Source: Myroides marinus (GTDB lineage Bacteria; Bacteroidota; Bacteroidia; Flavobacteriales; Flavobacteriaceae). From it: a stretch of DNA of 64,000 bases. The notes beneath the pieces were generated by a model. That model made no database searches. It was not told the DNA's origin and saw only the letters and a list, made by a program, of their open reading frames with translations. Both the position numbers and the translations under genes were made by a program. Every line of letters begins with the position of its first letter. The stretch's first letter is position 1. Positions 9,354 to 17,459 of this stretch are shown piece by piece. Location of the stretch: NCBI RefSeq assembly GCF_900109075.1, contig NZ_FNYS01000011.1, forward strand, positions 61,115 to 125,114, read 5' to 3'.

Positions 9354-10907
9354 CTATTTTACTTTTCTAGTATCTAAGTTACCGAAGTACATTTCTTGGA
9401 ATGTTTTGATAACTCCGTGCTCGATACGTTTGTTGAATGTTTTAGGATTAACCTCTTGTGTGTTTTCATATCCACAAGCACCGATAAACTCACCTAAAGC
9501 TTTCATTGTATTTTTGTGGAAGTTAGCCACACGCATTCTCTTATCAGTTACATCTAAAGCAGTGTATAGTGTTTCGTCTTGAGTTGCAATACCTACTGGA
9601 CAGTGACCACTATCACATTGTAAAGCTTGGATACAACCTAAAGCGAACATCATACCACGTGCACTATAACAAGCATCAGCTCCTAAAGCCATTGTTTTAG
9701 CGATGTCAAATGCAGAAATGATACGACCAGAAGCTAATAACTTAACTTTATCTCTTAATCCGTTTTCGATTAATGTTTTGTTAGCGAATACTAAAGCATC
9801 GTTTAATGCCATACCCATATAATCGATAAACTCTAATGGAGCAGCTCCTGTTCCTCCTTCAGCACCATCAATAGTGATAAAGTCTGGGTGGATACCTGTC
9901 TCAACCATAGCAGCTACGATATCTAAGAATTCTTCTTTCTTACCAATACAGATTTTGAAACCAATAGGTTTACCATTAGATAGTTTTCTTAATCTAGCGA
10001 TGAAGTGAACTAACTCTGTAGGGTTAGAGAAAGCAGTGTGTCCTGATGGAGAGTGAACTGTAGTGTGAGGAGTAATACTACGGATTTTAGAAATCTCAAC
10101 AGTATTTTTCTCAGCAGGTAAAAGACCTCCGTGACCTGGTTTAGCCCCTTGAGATAATTTAAGCTCAATCATTTTAACTTCTGGATAGTTAGAACGCTCT
10201 TCGAATAAAGTATCGTCAAAGAAACCTTTTTCATTACGACATCCAAAGTATCCTGTACCAATTTGCCAGATTAAGTCCCCTCCAGAGCGGTGGTATTGAC
10301 TGATACCTCCCTCTCCTGTATTGTGTGCAAAACCACCAATCTTAGCTCCTTCGTTAAGAGCTGTAATAGCTTTTTTACTTAAAGCACCGTAACTCATCGC
10401 ACTGATGTTATAAACACTCGCACTGTATGGCTGGCTACATAAGTCGCTACCGATAGTAGTTCTGAAATTAGTATCTGATATATGTTTAGGGTATACAGAG
10501 TGAGAAGCCCATTCGTAACCAATACGGTTAGGGTCATCTTGCATACCGAAAGAAACAGTTTGTTTCTCGTTTTTAGCTCTTTGATAAACAATAGAACGCT
10601 CACGTCTATTGAATGGTTTTCCGTCTAACTCACCTTCCCAGAAGTACTGACGCATCTCAGGTCTGATTGATTCAAACATATATCTGAATCTAGCGAAGAT
10701 AGGATAGTTTTTACGGATAGTATGTTTAGATTGTAATTTATCAGTTACAGCAAGTATTACAAGAAAACCTGAAATAACGATATTTACTATGCTTGCAGTT
10801 GATTGGTATAATACAAAAGAAGTGATTGAGTAAATAAGGTAGATAAAAACGAATGCCATCGTTAATTGTCCAAATGTAAACCGATTTAAAAATTTTTTGT
10901 GAAACAT
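9354..10907 (-). CDS. FMN-binding glutamate synthase-like protein, membrane-anchored
   Basis: A 517-residue protein related to the FMN/Fe-S synthase domain of GltB, without the glutaminase domain. Residues about 15-55 form two hydrophobic segments, so it is probably membrane-attached. The core includes PYSASVYNISAMSYGALS, GAKPGHGGLLP, PDFITIDGAEGGTGAAP and ALGADACYSARG. The cysteine pattern CIQALQCDSGHC (C-x5-C-x4-C) matches the 3Fe-4S site of glutamate synthase. The family is common in Bacteroidota; its physiological reaction is not settled. Family firm, function inferred. Confidence 0.9.
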   Translation of the reverse strand: MFHKKFLNRFTFGQLTMAFVFIYLIYSITSFVLYQSTASIVNIVISGFLVILAVTDKLQSKHTIRKNYPIFARFRYMFESIRPEMRQYFWEGELDGKPFNRRERSIVYQRAKNEKQTVSFGMQDDPNRIGYEWASHSVYPKHISDTNFRTTIGSDLCSQPYSASVYNISAMSYGALSKKAITALNEGAKIGGFAHNTGEGGISQYHRSGGDLIWQIGTGYFGCRNEKGFFDDTLFEERSNYPEVKMIELKLSQGAKPGHGGLLPAEKNTVEISKIRSITPHTTVHSPSGHTAFSNPTELVHFIARLRKLSNGKPIGFKICIGKKEEFLDIVAAMVETGIHPDFITIDGAEGGTGAAPLEFIDYMGMALNDALVFANKTLIENGLRDKVKLLASGRIISAFDIAKTMALGADACYSARGMMFALGCIQALQCDSGHCPVGIATQDETLYTALDVTDKRMRVANFHKNTMKALGEFIGACGYENTQEVNPKTFNKRIEHGVIKTFQEMYFGNLDTRKVK

Positions 10908-11053
10908 AAAATAGAATTTTAATGCAATCTTTTTGTTGTTTAGTTTGTATAGAATTAGCGTTTATTTGTTATTCTAAACCACAAATTATTTATTGTTAGA
11001 ATCTAGTATAATTATACTCTCAAATCAATCAATATCTTGTGAAATTTACGAAG

Positions 11054-11061
11054 CAAAGGTA
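11054..11061 (-). promoter_or_regulatory. Probable -7 box of the glutamate-synthase-like gene
   Basis: On the minus strand TACCTTTG matches TAnnTTTG, leaving a leader of about 140 bases. I see nothing else in the AT-rich 10908-11200 interval. Confidence 0.5.
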
Positions 11062-11200
11062 GCAAAGATTTTGAATTTACCTCATTTTTGTAATTATAAT
11101 TTTCCTATTATAAAGGCTTGAAAATATCAAATTGATAATTTTATACTGTTTTGTTAATACTGCTTTGATAATATGCTATTTATCTAGGCTTTGTCTGCAA

Positions 11201-12469
11201 TTAATTCAGTTTTGTATCAGATGTTTTAATACGTTTTTTGAATTGAGAGCTATAAACACTGCCTTTTCCTGACGTAAAATAAGCTGTAAAACAGACTAAC
11301 GCTAAGAAAATAGCATATTCTATGCCAAAAAGTTCTATTCCCATAAAGGTACAAGCTATGGGAGTTTTAGTAGCCCCTGCAAAAACTGCAACAAATCCTA
11401 ATGCAGCCATTAGTCCTACAGGAATTCCTGTATATATTGATAAGAAACTTCCTAATGTAGCACCAATAAAGAATAGGGGAGTTACTTCACCACCTTTAAA
11501 CCCTGCTCCTAAGGTTAAACTAGTAAATAGTATCTTAAGTAAGAATACATTCCAATCCATTTGATGTGTAAATGAATTGACAATCATAGGTACTCCTAAA
11601 CCTAAGTAATCGCTACTACCTATTAGGAATATTAATACTATGAATAGTATCGCTCCTACAAATGGTCTTAATGGAGGATATGAGATTGTTTTGCTAAATA
11701 ATGTGTTCCATAGTTTAGTGCTATGAATAAATAGGAATGCAGCTAGTCCAAATAGAATTCCTGCTATTAGTAGTAATCCTATATATTTAAAACTGTACTG
11801 TGGCAAACTGTCTACAACATATATAGTATGATGGATTCCCCATGCTATACACACATAATGACTAATATAAGCTGTTATTATTACTGGAAGAACAGCTTTA
11901 GGTCTAAAGTTCTTTAGTAGCATTAATTCAAAAGCAAAGAATATTCCAGCTATAGGAGTACCAAAGACAGATGCAAAACCTGCACTAACTCCCATTAAGA
12001 GTAATGTTTTTTTGTTGTCAGGTGAGAGCTTGAAGTATTTAGTGAATTGATCAGCTATAGTTCCTCCCATTTGTACTGCTGTACCTTCACGACCAGCAGA
12101 TCCTCCAAAGAGGTGAGTAGTCAATGTCCCCAATAATACTAATGGAAACATCTTAAAAGGGATTGTCTTTTCAGGCGTATGATATTCATCAATGATTAAG
12201 TTATTGCCTTTATTAGCATCTCCACCATAGTAATGGTATAGTAGTCCTATAAGTAAACCTCCTATAGGAAGCCCATAGAGTAAATAGGAATGTTCTATTC
12301 TTATTTCGGTAACGAGTTCTAGTAAGTATAAAAATAAAGCAGAGACACTACCAATAGCAGTACCTACTAATATTGCTATTCCACACCATTTAGTAAATAG
12401 TATTAATATATCTCGTAAAGAATAGTTATTGTTTAAAGCTTCTTTTAAGTAGTTAAAATTAAAATGCAT
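11201..12469 (-). CDS. CLC-F type fluoride/proton antiporter
   Basis: A 422-residue CLC-fold membrane protein. Three features point to the fluoride-exporting branch rather than chloride channels: GNNLI (residues 88-92) replaces the usual GSGIP selectivity loop; the gating Glu128 lies in GREGT rather than GREGP; and GGEVTPLF (326-333) places Glu328 and Thr330 where chloride CLCs have GGIFAP-like sequence. The gene is preceded by a fluoride riboswitch, which independently supports the role. It would export fluoride from the cytoplasm using the proton gradient. There is no cytoplasmic CBS domain. High confidence for family; high for fluoride given both lines of evidence. Confidence 0.9.
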   Translation of the reverse strand: MHFNFNYLKEALNNNYSLRDILILFTKWCGIAILVGTAIGSVSALFLYLLELVTEIRIEHSYLLYGLPIGGLLIGLLYHYYGGDANKGNNLIIDEYHTPEKTIPFKMFPLVLLGTLTTHLFGGSAGREGTAVQMGGTIADQFTKYFKLSPDNKKTLLLMGVSAGFASVFGTPIAGIFFAFELMLLKNFRPKAVLPVIITAYISHYVCIAWGIHHTIYVVDSLPQYSFKYIGLLLIAGILFGLAAFLFIHSTKLWNTLFSKTISYPPLRPFVGAILFIVLIFLIGSSDYLGLGVPMIVNSFTHQMDWNVFLLKILFTSLTLGAGFKGGEVTPLFFIGATLGSFLSIYTGIPVGLMAALGFVAVFAGATKTPIACTFMGIELFGIEYAIFLALVCFTAYFTSGKGSVYSSQFKKRIKTSDTKLN

Positions 12470-12507
12470 AGTCTATCATTAAGTTTTACAGTTAGTATTA
12501 CTATCAA

Positions 12508-12564
12508 TGTTAGACGTCATCAGCATTCAATTAAGAAGCGGTTCGAGGCAGACATCATTGCCTT
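12508..12564 (-). ncRNA. Fluoride riboswitch (crcB motif)
   Basis: On the minus strand the leader matches the fluoride riboswitch core. GGCA (12562-12559) can pair with TGCC to form the pseudoknot. GATGTC and GACGTC form P1. The conserved CGAACCGCTTC and GCTGATGACGTCTAAC flank a short hairpin. It lies 38 bases before the CLC-F start codon. In this class fluoride binding turns expression on. No T-run separates it from the ATG, so control of translation is more likely than termination; this last point is inferred. Confidence 0.92.
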
Positions 12565-12575
12565 AAATGATAAAA

Positions 12576-12583
12576 CAAAGATA
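12576..12583 (-). promoter_or_regulatory. -7 box of the fluoride riboswitch transcript
   Basis: On the minus strand TATCTTTG directly follows the T-run of the upstream terminator. Transcription would begin near 12569, a few bases before the riboswitch. Confidence 0.7.
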
Positions 12584-12614
12584 AAAAAAAAGTCTGAGTT
12601 ATAAACTCAGACTT
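12582..12614 (-). terminator. Terminator of the DUF3276 gene
   Basis: An 11-bp stem (12604-12614 with 12590-12600), 3-base loop and nine Ts on the minus strand. The T-run merges into the next promoter. Confidence 0.88.
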
Positions 12615-12632
12615 GATTTATTTTGTAATCTA

Positions 12633-12992
12633 TTAAATATCGTCGAAACTAATATCCGTAAATGAACTTACTTCATCTTCTGACTGATATTCTTTTTTGA
12701 AATCTTTTTGGTGTCTTTCAGAAATAACTTCTTCTCCCTTGTGATCTACTACGAATTGAGTCATCTCATCTAATATTTCTCTAAACGCTCCGAAATCTTC
12801 TTTGTATAAGTAGATTTTGTGTTTTTTAAAATGAAAAGATCCATCTTCTTCCGTGAACTTTTTACTCTCAGTAATTGTTATGTAATAGTCATCTGCCTTT
12901 GTAGATCTAACATCAAAGAAATATGTTCTTCTTCCTGCTCTTAGTACTTTTGAAAAAATTTCTTCTTTTTCTAACATTTCGTTATCTCTCAT
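12633..12992 (-). CDS. DUF3276 family PUR-domain protein
   Basis: A 119-residue protein of the Bacteroidota DUF3276 family, related to the single-stranded DNA/RNA-binding PUR domain. Typical elements are EEIFSKVLRAGRRTYFFDVR near the N-terminus, DDYYITITESKKF, and a C-terminal acidic tail. The segment around residues 16-75 should form the PUR fold. It is cytosolic, and the cellular target is unknown. Confidence 0.88.
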   Translation of the reverse strand: MRDNEMLEKEEIFSKVLRAGRRTYFFDVRSTKADDYYITITESKKFTEEDGSFHFKKHKIYLYKEDFGAFREILDEMTQFVVDHKGEEVISERHQKDFKKEYQSEDEVSSFTDISFDDI

Positions 12993-13068
12993 AATTCCTT
13001 CTTATCAATTAATTGATTTGTTCATATAGCATTCAAAAGTCTAAAAAAAAACCTAATAAACCAACTAA

Positions 13069-14820
13069 TTATAACAATTCTTTTTCATTTAATTGTTTTT
13101 GATAAAGCTCGCTATAGTATCCTTCAGTACTAATAAGTTCATTATGCGTACCCTGTTCTACTATTTGTCCATTATCAAGTACTATAATTTGGTCTGCGTT
13201 TTTAGCTGAAGACACTCTGTGCGTGACAATTAGTGTCGTGATATCTTTACTGTGTTGTTCTAGATTTTGAAGGATTTTTTCTTCAGTTTCAGTGTCTACA
13301 GCAGATAAAGCATCGTCTAAAATAAGTATAGGAGCGTCTTTTATCAGTGCTCTAGCTATCGAAACACGTTGTTTTTGCCCACCAGATAGGGTTAGACCTC
13401 TCTCTCCTAAAACAGTGTTATATCCATCGTTAAATAGAATGATATTGTCGTGTACCACTGCTTTCTTAGCCACTTCTACAATCTCTTCTTCTGTTGCGTC
13501 TTCTTTACCGAATCGTATATTGTTACTGATACTATCAGAGAATAAAAAGGCATCTTGTGGTACTACAGCAATACTATTTCGAAGATCTGTAAGATTGCAA
13601 TCTTTAATAGGAATATTATCTATTAATATATTACCCTTTTCTACATCATACATTCTACTGATTAGAGTAAGTAAAGTAGACTTACCTGAACCTGTTTTAC
13701 CTAAGATGGCAAGGGTTTTTCCTTTCTCTAAAGTAAACGAAATATCTTTCAATGCAGTAATACCAGTATCTTCATACGTATAGGATACATTGTCAAACTT
13801 GATATTTCCTTCTACATTCGTACGATTAGGGTTAGTGTTGTATATCTCAGGTTTTTCGTTTAAGAATTCATTGATACGCTTTTGAGAAGCTTCAGCTTCT
13901 TGTACCATAGTTGATACCCATCCTAGTGAAGCTACTGGCCAAGTAAGCATATTTATATATAGGATAAACTGTGCAATAATACCAATATCAGGTATACTAC
14001 CATTAAAGAACATTAAGGCACCTACAGCGATAACCACTAAATTACTCAGCCCTATTAAAAAAATCATTAACGGACCTATTAGAGCACCTGATTTAGCTAA
14101 GCGCAGAGACTTTTCTTTGCTTTCTTGTGTCAGTGATCTAAACTCCTCTTGTTTTTCTTGCTCTATAGAGTAGGCTTTTATTACTCTAATCCCAGAGAAC
14201 ATTTCTTGAGAGAAAGTTGTTAACTTAGATAAGTTAGCTTGGAATATAGAACTTCTCTCATTGATTTGTCTACTTAGTTTGAATACATAGTATCCTAATA
14301 GTGGTAGAGGTAATAAAGAGTAGAATGTTAGCTGTGGAGAGATTAGATACATCTGAGTCAGTACCACTGCAAATCTAATCAAGGTATTGATAGAGTACAT
14401 TACTGCCGGTCCTACATACTGTCTTACTTTACCTACATCCTCACTGATACGGTTCATAAGATCTCCAGTTCTATTTCGTTTATAGAAGTTTTGAGAAAGA
14501 ACTTCGTAATGTTTAAATACATCATTCTTAAGGTCAAACTCAATATGGCGAGACATTACGATAAGCGTCTGTCTCATTAAGAATGTCAAAAATCCTGCGA
14601 TAAGAGTAGTTATCAGAATCCAGACAATATTATTAAGTAAGATAGAAGTAACCTCTTCTTTATCGAAGACTGTCATCTGTTCTAAGGTACGTATAGAATC
14701 TCCTACCAATTTAGGAGTGTATAGTGTAAATATCTGTGCTACTATAGTGATAATAACCCCTATAAGAAAGCGATATTTGTACTTAAAAAAGTATTTGTTT
14801 AATTGACTTAATGCGCTCAT
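13069..14820 (-). CDS. ABC exporter, fused permease and ATPase (MdlB/MsbA-like)
   Basis: A 583-residue half-transporter with a six-helix membrane domain (about 1-320) followed by an ATPase. It has Walker A GKTGSGKST (about residue 373), signature LSGGQKQR, Walker B ILILDDALSAVD and the H-loop His in IVTHR. All catalytic motifs are intact. It should act as a homodimer or with another half. Substrates of this group range from lipids to peptides and drugs; none can be assigned here. The nearest gene on its strand, DUF3276, lies downstream. Confidence 0.93.
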   Translation of the reverse strand: MSALSQLNKYFFKYKYRFLIGVIITIVAQIFTLYTPKLVGDSIRTLEQMTVFDKEEVTSILLNNIVWILITTLIAGFLTFLMRQTLIVMSRHIEFDLKNDVFKHYEVLSQNFYKRNRTGDLMNRISEDVGKVRQYVGPAVMYSINTLIRFAVVLTQMYLISPQLTFYSLLPLPLLGYYVFKLSRQINERSSIFQANLSKLTTFSQEMFSGIRVIKAYSIEQEKQEEFRSLTQESKEKSLRLAKSGALIGPLMIFLIGLSNLVVIAVGALMFFNGSIPDIGIIAQFILYINMLTWPVASLGWVSTMVQEAEASQKRINEFLNEKPEIYNTNPNRTNVEGNIKFDNVSYTYEDTGITALKDISFTLEKGKTLAILGKTGSGKSTLLTLISRMYDVEKGNILIDNIPIKDCNLTDLRNSIAVVPQDAFLFSDSISNNIRFGKEDATEEEIVEVAKKAVVHDNIILFNDGYNTVLGERGLTLSGGQKQRVSIARALIKDAPILILDDALSAVDTETEEKILQNLEQHSKDITTLIVTHRVSSAKNADQIIVLDNGQIVEQGTHNELISTEGYYSELYQKQLNEKELL

Positions 14821-14829
14821 ATTTAGATT

Positions 14830-14850
14830 AAATGCTAGAAAATAGCATTT
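14830..14850 (-). promoter_or_regulatory. Hairpin in the 5' leader, ten bases before the ABC exporter start codon
   Basis: AAATGCTA and TAGCATTT form an 8-bp perfect stem with a 5-base loop. It overlaps the place where a ribosome would land. A role in translation control is a guess. Confidence 0.4.
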
Positions 14851-14895
14851 TTTTTCAATTCATAAAAAATAGGTGAGAACACCCGCTAGTAGTTG

Positions 14896-14903
14896 CAAAT
14901 ATA
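14896..14903 (-). promoter_or_regulatory. -7 box of the ABC exporter gene
   Basis: On the minus strand TATATTTG gives a predicted leader of about 70 bases. Confidence 0.65.
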
Positions 14904-14989
14904 AAGGTTTATTAGGGATAGTAAATTGTGTAGATTTAAATAAATTATTAAAATTCAAGTTAAAATATTCAGTTCTGTGAAAATTCTAA

Positions 14990-15019
14990 TTTGATTGAAA
15001 CGATATTTTTATACCTTTG
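14990..15019 (+). promoter_or_regulatory. Promoter of the nusB operon
   Basis: TTTG (14990-14993), an 18-base spacer and TACCTTTG (15012-15019) fit the Bacteroidota consensus TTTG-N17-23-TAnnTTTG. Confidence 0.75.
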
Positions 15020-15068
15020 CCCCGTTATACAAACAACGTACAAATATTTTTTAAAGTTCTTAAGTAGC

Positions 15069-16010
15069 ATGTTAAACAGAAGACACATTCGTATAAAGGT
15101 TATGCAAACGCTTTATGCAATGCAACAAAGTAATTCTGAACAAATTCAGTCAGGAGAAAAGTTTCTAATCAATAGTATAGAAAATCTACAAGATCTATAC
15201 TTATTAATGATAACTACATTAATAGAGATTAGAAGAAAGGAAGTCGAGTATATCTCCCTAGCACAAAAAAAACACTTAGCTACAGCAGCAGAACGAAACC
15301 CAAGCAAACGTTTTATCGAGAATAAAGTTTTAGACTTGTTAGAGAATTCTATGTCTATTTCTACTAAAGTAGAAGAGAAAGGAATAACTACATGGCAAGT
15401 ACATGATAACTATATTCAGATGTTATTAGACGAAGTAAAAGAGAGTACTTTCTTTAAAGCTTATATGGCTAAGAGTGAAGTTACTTTTGAAGATGATCGT
15501 CAGTTCGTAAGTGACATCTTTACTGAAGTTATTGCTCCTAATGAGAAGATTTATGAGTTCTTAGAAGACAGTAAACTAACGTGGTTAGACGATGTACCAG
15601 TAGTAAATACAATGATTCAAAAACAACTTCGTCAATTAAAAGAGCGCGATGTTCAGTTTATTGTTCCTAAATTATATAAAGATTCAGAGGACCAAGAATT
15701 TGCTATAAACTTATATAGAAAAACGATTCTAAACTTTAGTGAATTAACTAAAGAATTTGAAGACAAAACACCTAACTGGGATCCTGAGCGTATAGCAGAA
15801 TTAGATACTATCATCTTAAGAATGGCTATCTGTGAGTTCTTAAAGTTCAACTCTATTCCAGTAAAAGTTACTATTAACGAATATTTAGAGATCGCAAAAG
15901 AGTATTCTACGGCGAAAAGTAGTATTTTTATCAATGGTGTTTTAGATAATATCTCTAAAGCATACAATGATGAGAACAAATTAAATAAAATAGGAAAAGG
16001 ACTTTTATAG
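15069..16010 (+). CDS. nusB: Transcription antitermination/rRNA-processing factor NusB
   Basis: I choose ATG 15069 (MLNRRHIRIKVMQTLYAMQQ, 313 residues); an upstream TTG at 14991 overlaps the promoter. The C-terminal third (about 200-305) is the NusB fold, with ELDTIILRMAICEFL and KVTINEYLEIAKEYSTAKS. The long N-terminal half, starting with a NusB-like segment, is normal for Bacteroidota, while the E. coli protein has only about 140 residues. NusB binds boxA RNA with NusE/S10. First gene of nusB, DUF1573 and yajC on one strand with short gaps. Confidence 0.95.
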   Translation: MLNRRHIRIKVMQTLYAMQQSNSEQIQSGEKFLINSIENLQDLYLLMITTLIEIRRKEVEYISLAQKKHLATAAERNPSKRFIENKVLDLLENSMSISTKVEEKGITTWQVHDNYIQMLLDEVKESTFFKAYMAKSEVTFEDDRQFVSDIFTEVIAPNEKIYEFLEDSKLTWLDDVPVVNTMIQKQLRQLKERDVQFIVPKLYKDSEDQEFAINLYRKTILNFSELTKEFEDKTPNWDPERIAELDTIILRMAICEFLKFNSIPVKVTINEYLEIAKEYSTAKSSIFINGVLDNISKAYNDENKLNKIGKGLL

Positions 16011-16037
16011 TCTAAAACCTGAACCACACTAAGAACT

Positions 16038-16484
16038 ATGAAAAAAATTATTTTATTAACATTAGGTTTAGCTCTAACAGTTGTTTCTTGTAAAGACAAT
16101 AGTGCATCAAGTAAGATTGACAAAGAAAACGCTGCTAAGATTGAACAAAACAATGCAAATGGTGAATATCCATCAGTTGAATTTGATAGAGTTGTTCATG
16201 ATTTTGGAAATATACTTAATAATGAAGCTGTAACTACTGAGTTTGAATTAACGAATACAGGTAAGGCTGATTTGATTATTATTAACGCTACTGCTTCTTG
16301 TGGATGTACAGTGCCAGATTATCAAAAGACTCCTATTAAACCTGGAGAAAAGTCAAAAATAACTGTTAAGTTTCAGACTGGAGCTGAAGGACAGCAACAA
16401 AAAACTGTAACTTTGGTTACTAACACAGAAAAAGGAGAAGAGACTCTTACGATTAAAGCTAACGTAGGTCTTCGCAGTAATTAA
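16038..16484 (+). CDS. DUF1573 domain lipoprotein
   Basis: A 148-residue protein with a lipoprotein signal peptide; the lipobox VVSC puts the acylated cysteine at residue 18. A DUF1573 immunoglobulin-like domain follows, with the motifs HDFGNI, FELTNTGKADLIIINATASCGCT and PGEKSKITVKF. The double Cys in SCGC is typical of the family. Function unknown. It lies between nusB and yajC, 27 and 20 bases away, so it is probably co-transcribed with them. Confidence 0.9.
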   Translation: MKKIILLTLGLALTVVSCKDNSASSKIDKENAAKIEQNNANGEYPSVEFDRVVHDFGNILNNEAVTTEFELTNTGKADLIIINATASCGCTVPDYQKTPIKPGEKSKITVKFQTGAEGQQQKTVTLVTNTEKGEETLTIKANVGLRSN

Positions 16485-16504
16485 TAACTTATAAATTAAA
16501 CCAA

Positions 16505-16780
16505 ATGGAAAATTTACAACAATTTTTACCTATCATTTTAATGTTTGTGGTAATCTATTTCTTAATGATTCGTCCGCAACAAAAGAAAATGAAACAAGAG
16601 AAAGCGTATGAAGCTAGCATTAAAGTAGGTGATCGCATTGTTACTAAATCTGGAATTCACGGTAGAATCAATGAATTACACGATACTACAGTGATTATCG
16701 AGACTATGGCTGGTAAATTACAAATGGAGCGCTCTGCGATTTCTATGGAAATGAGTCAAAAATTAAATGAGAAGAAATAA
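16505..16780 (+). CDS. yajC: Preprotein translocase subunit YajC
   Basis: 91 residues with a single N-terminal membrane helix followed by the family motif MIRPQQKKMKQ and KVGDRIVTKSGIHG. YajC associates with SecDF and the Sec translocon in the inner membrane. Length and motifs are normal. Last gene of the nusB operon; a terminator follows. Confidence 0.95.
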   Translation: MENLQQFLPIILMFVVIYFLMIRPQQKKMKQEKAYEASIKVGDRIVTKSGIHGRINELHDTTVIIETMAGKLQMERSAISMEMSQKLNEKK

Positions 16781-16797
16781 TCTCATTATACTTATAC

Positions 16798-16833
16798 AAA
16801 AAAGCGTTATCAATTATTGATAACGCTTTTTTT
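16798..16833 (+). terminator. Terminator of the nusB-yajC operon
   Basis: A long stem containing AAAAAGCGTTATCAA and its complement with a very short loop, followed by a T-run. Confidence 0.9.
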
Positions 16834-16859
16834 ATGTCTTATAGATATTAATACTAGTG

Positions 16860-17408
16860 TTACTTCTTATACTTATCATTAAGTCCTTTCGCCTCTAGTA
16901 TTAAAGGAATCGCTTTCTCTATTCTGCTAATTTTAGTTTTCTCTTGTTTAGCATGTTCGAAGTGTTCGATATATTCTTTCTGCTTATAAGGAGTTAATGT
17001 TTTAAAAGCCTTAGCTAGTATTTGGTCATTAGTCATATAAGAGTTAAAGAGAGTAGACTCTAATGGTTTTACTTCCTGTGGTTCTAGAGTAAGACCTTTT
17101 CTTTCGACTTCTATTGCTTCATTTATGTACTGTGCTAATAGATTACTATCTAATTCATCTAAGGAGGTCAGTCGCCATTGACGCAGTAGTTTAGTTTTTC
17201 CCTCTTGAGCATTAATAAGTACATTGTTAGAATCTTTTAAGAATACACCTTTGTAAAACCAAATAGCTACATAGTTCTTAAATCCGCCTACAGCAACTAC
17301 TTTCGCGTTACCTAAACAATAAACTTTAGTACCCCATTTTATCTGTGGAACTAATTCAGTTTGATCAAAAATTGATTCTATAAAGGTTATTTCTTCATTC
17401 CAATTCAT
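16860..17408 (-). CDS. DUF1801/YdeI-like protein
   Basis: A 182-residue cytosolic protein. Residues 1-110 fit the DUF1801 (frataxin-like) fold, with PQIKWGTKVYCLG and YVAIWFYKGVFLKD. The C-terminal part, LTPYKQKEYIEHFEHAKQEKTKISRIEKA, matches the YdeI/OmpD-associated helical region that ends many such proteins. Biochemical role unknown. It converges with the yajC operon and lies 51 bases after gap. Confidence 0.82.
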   Translation of the reverse strand: MNWNEEITFIESIFDQTELVPQIKWGTKVYCLGNAKVVAVGGFKNYVAIWFYKGVFLKDSNNVLINAQEGKTKLLRQWRLTSLDELDSNLLAQYINEAIEVERKGLTLEPQEVKPLESTLFNSYMTNDQILAKAFKTLTPYKQKEYIEHFEHAKQEKTKISRIEKAIPLILEAKGLNDKYKK

Positions 17409-17459
17409 AAAAAAAGCTATCTAAAGTTAGATAGCAATTATAGTGAAAAAAGTCTTTGA

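Noticed and set aside
12500..12562. tRNA-like TpsiC arm (GGTTCGA) before the CLC-F gene
   Set aside because: No cloverleaf forms; on the minus strand the sequence is the fluoride riboswitch core.
14991..15068. Upstream TTG start for nusB
   Set aside because: It overlaps the promoter spacer; the ATG at 15069 starts the conserved NusB sequence.
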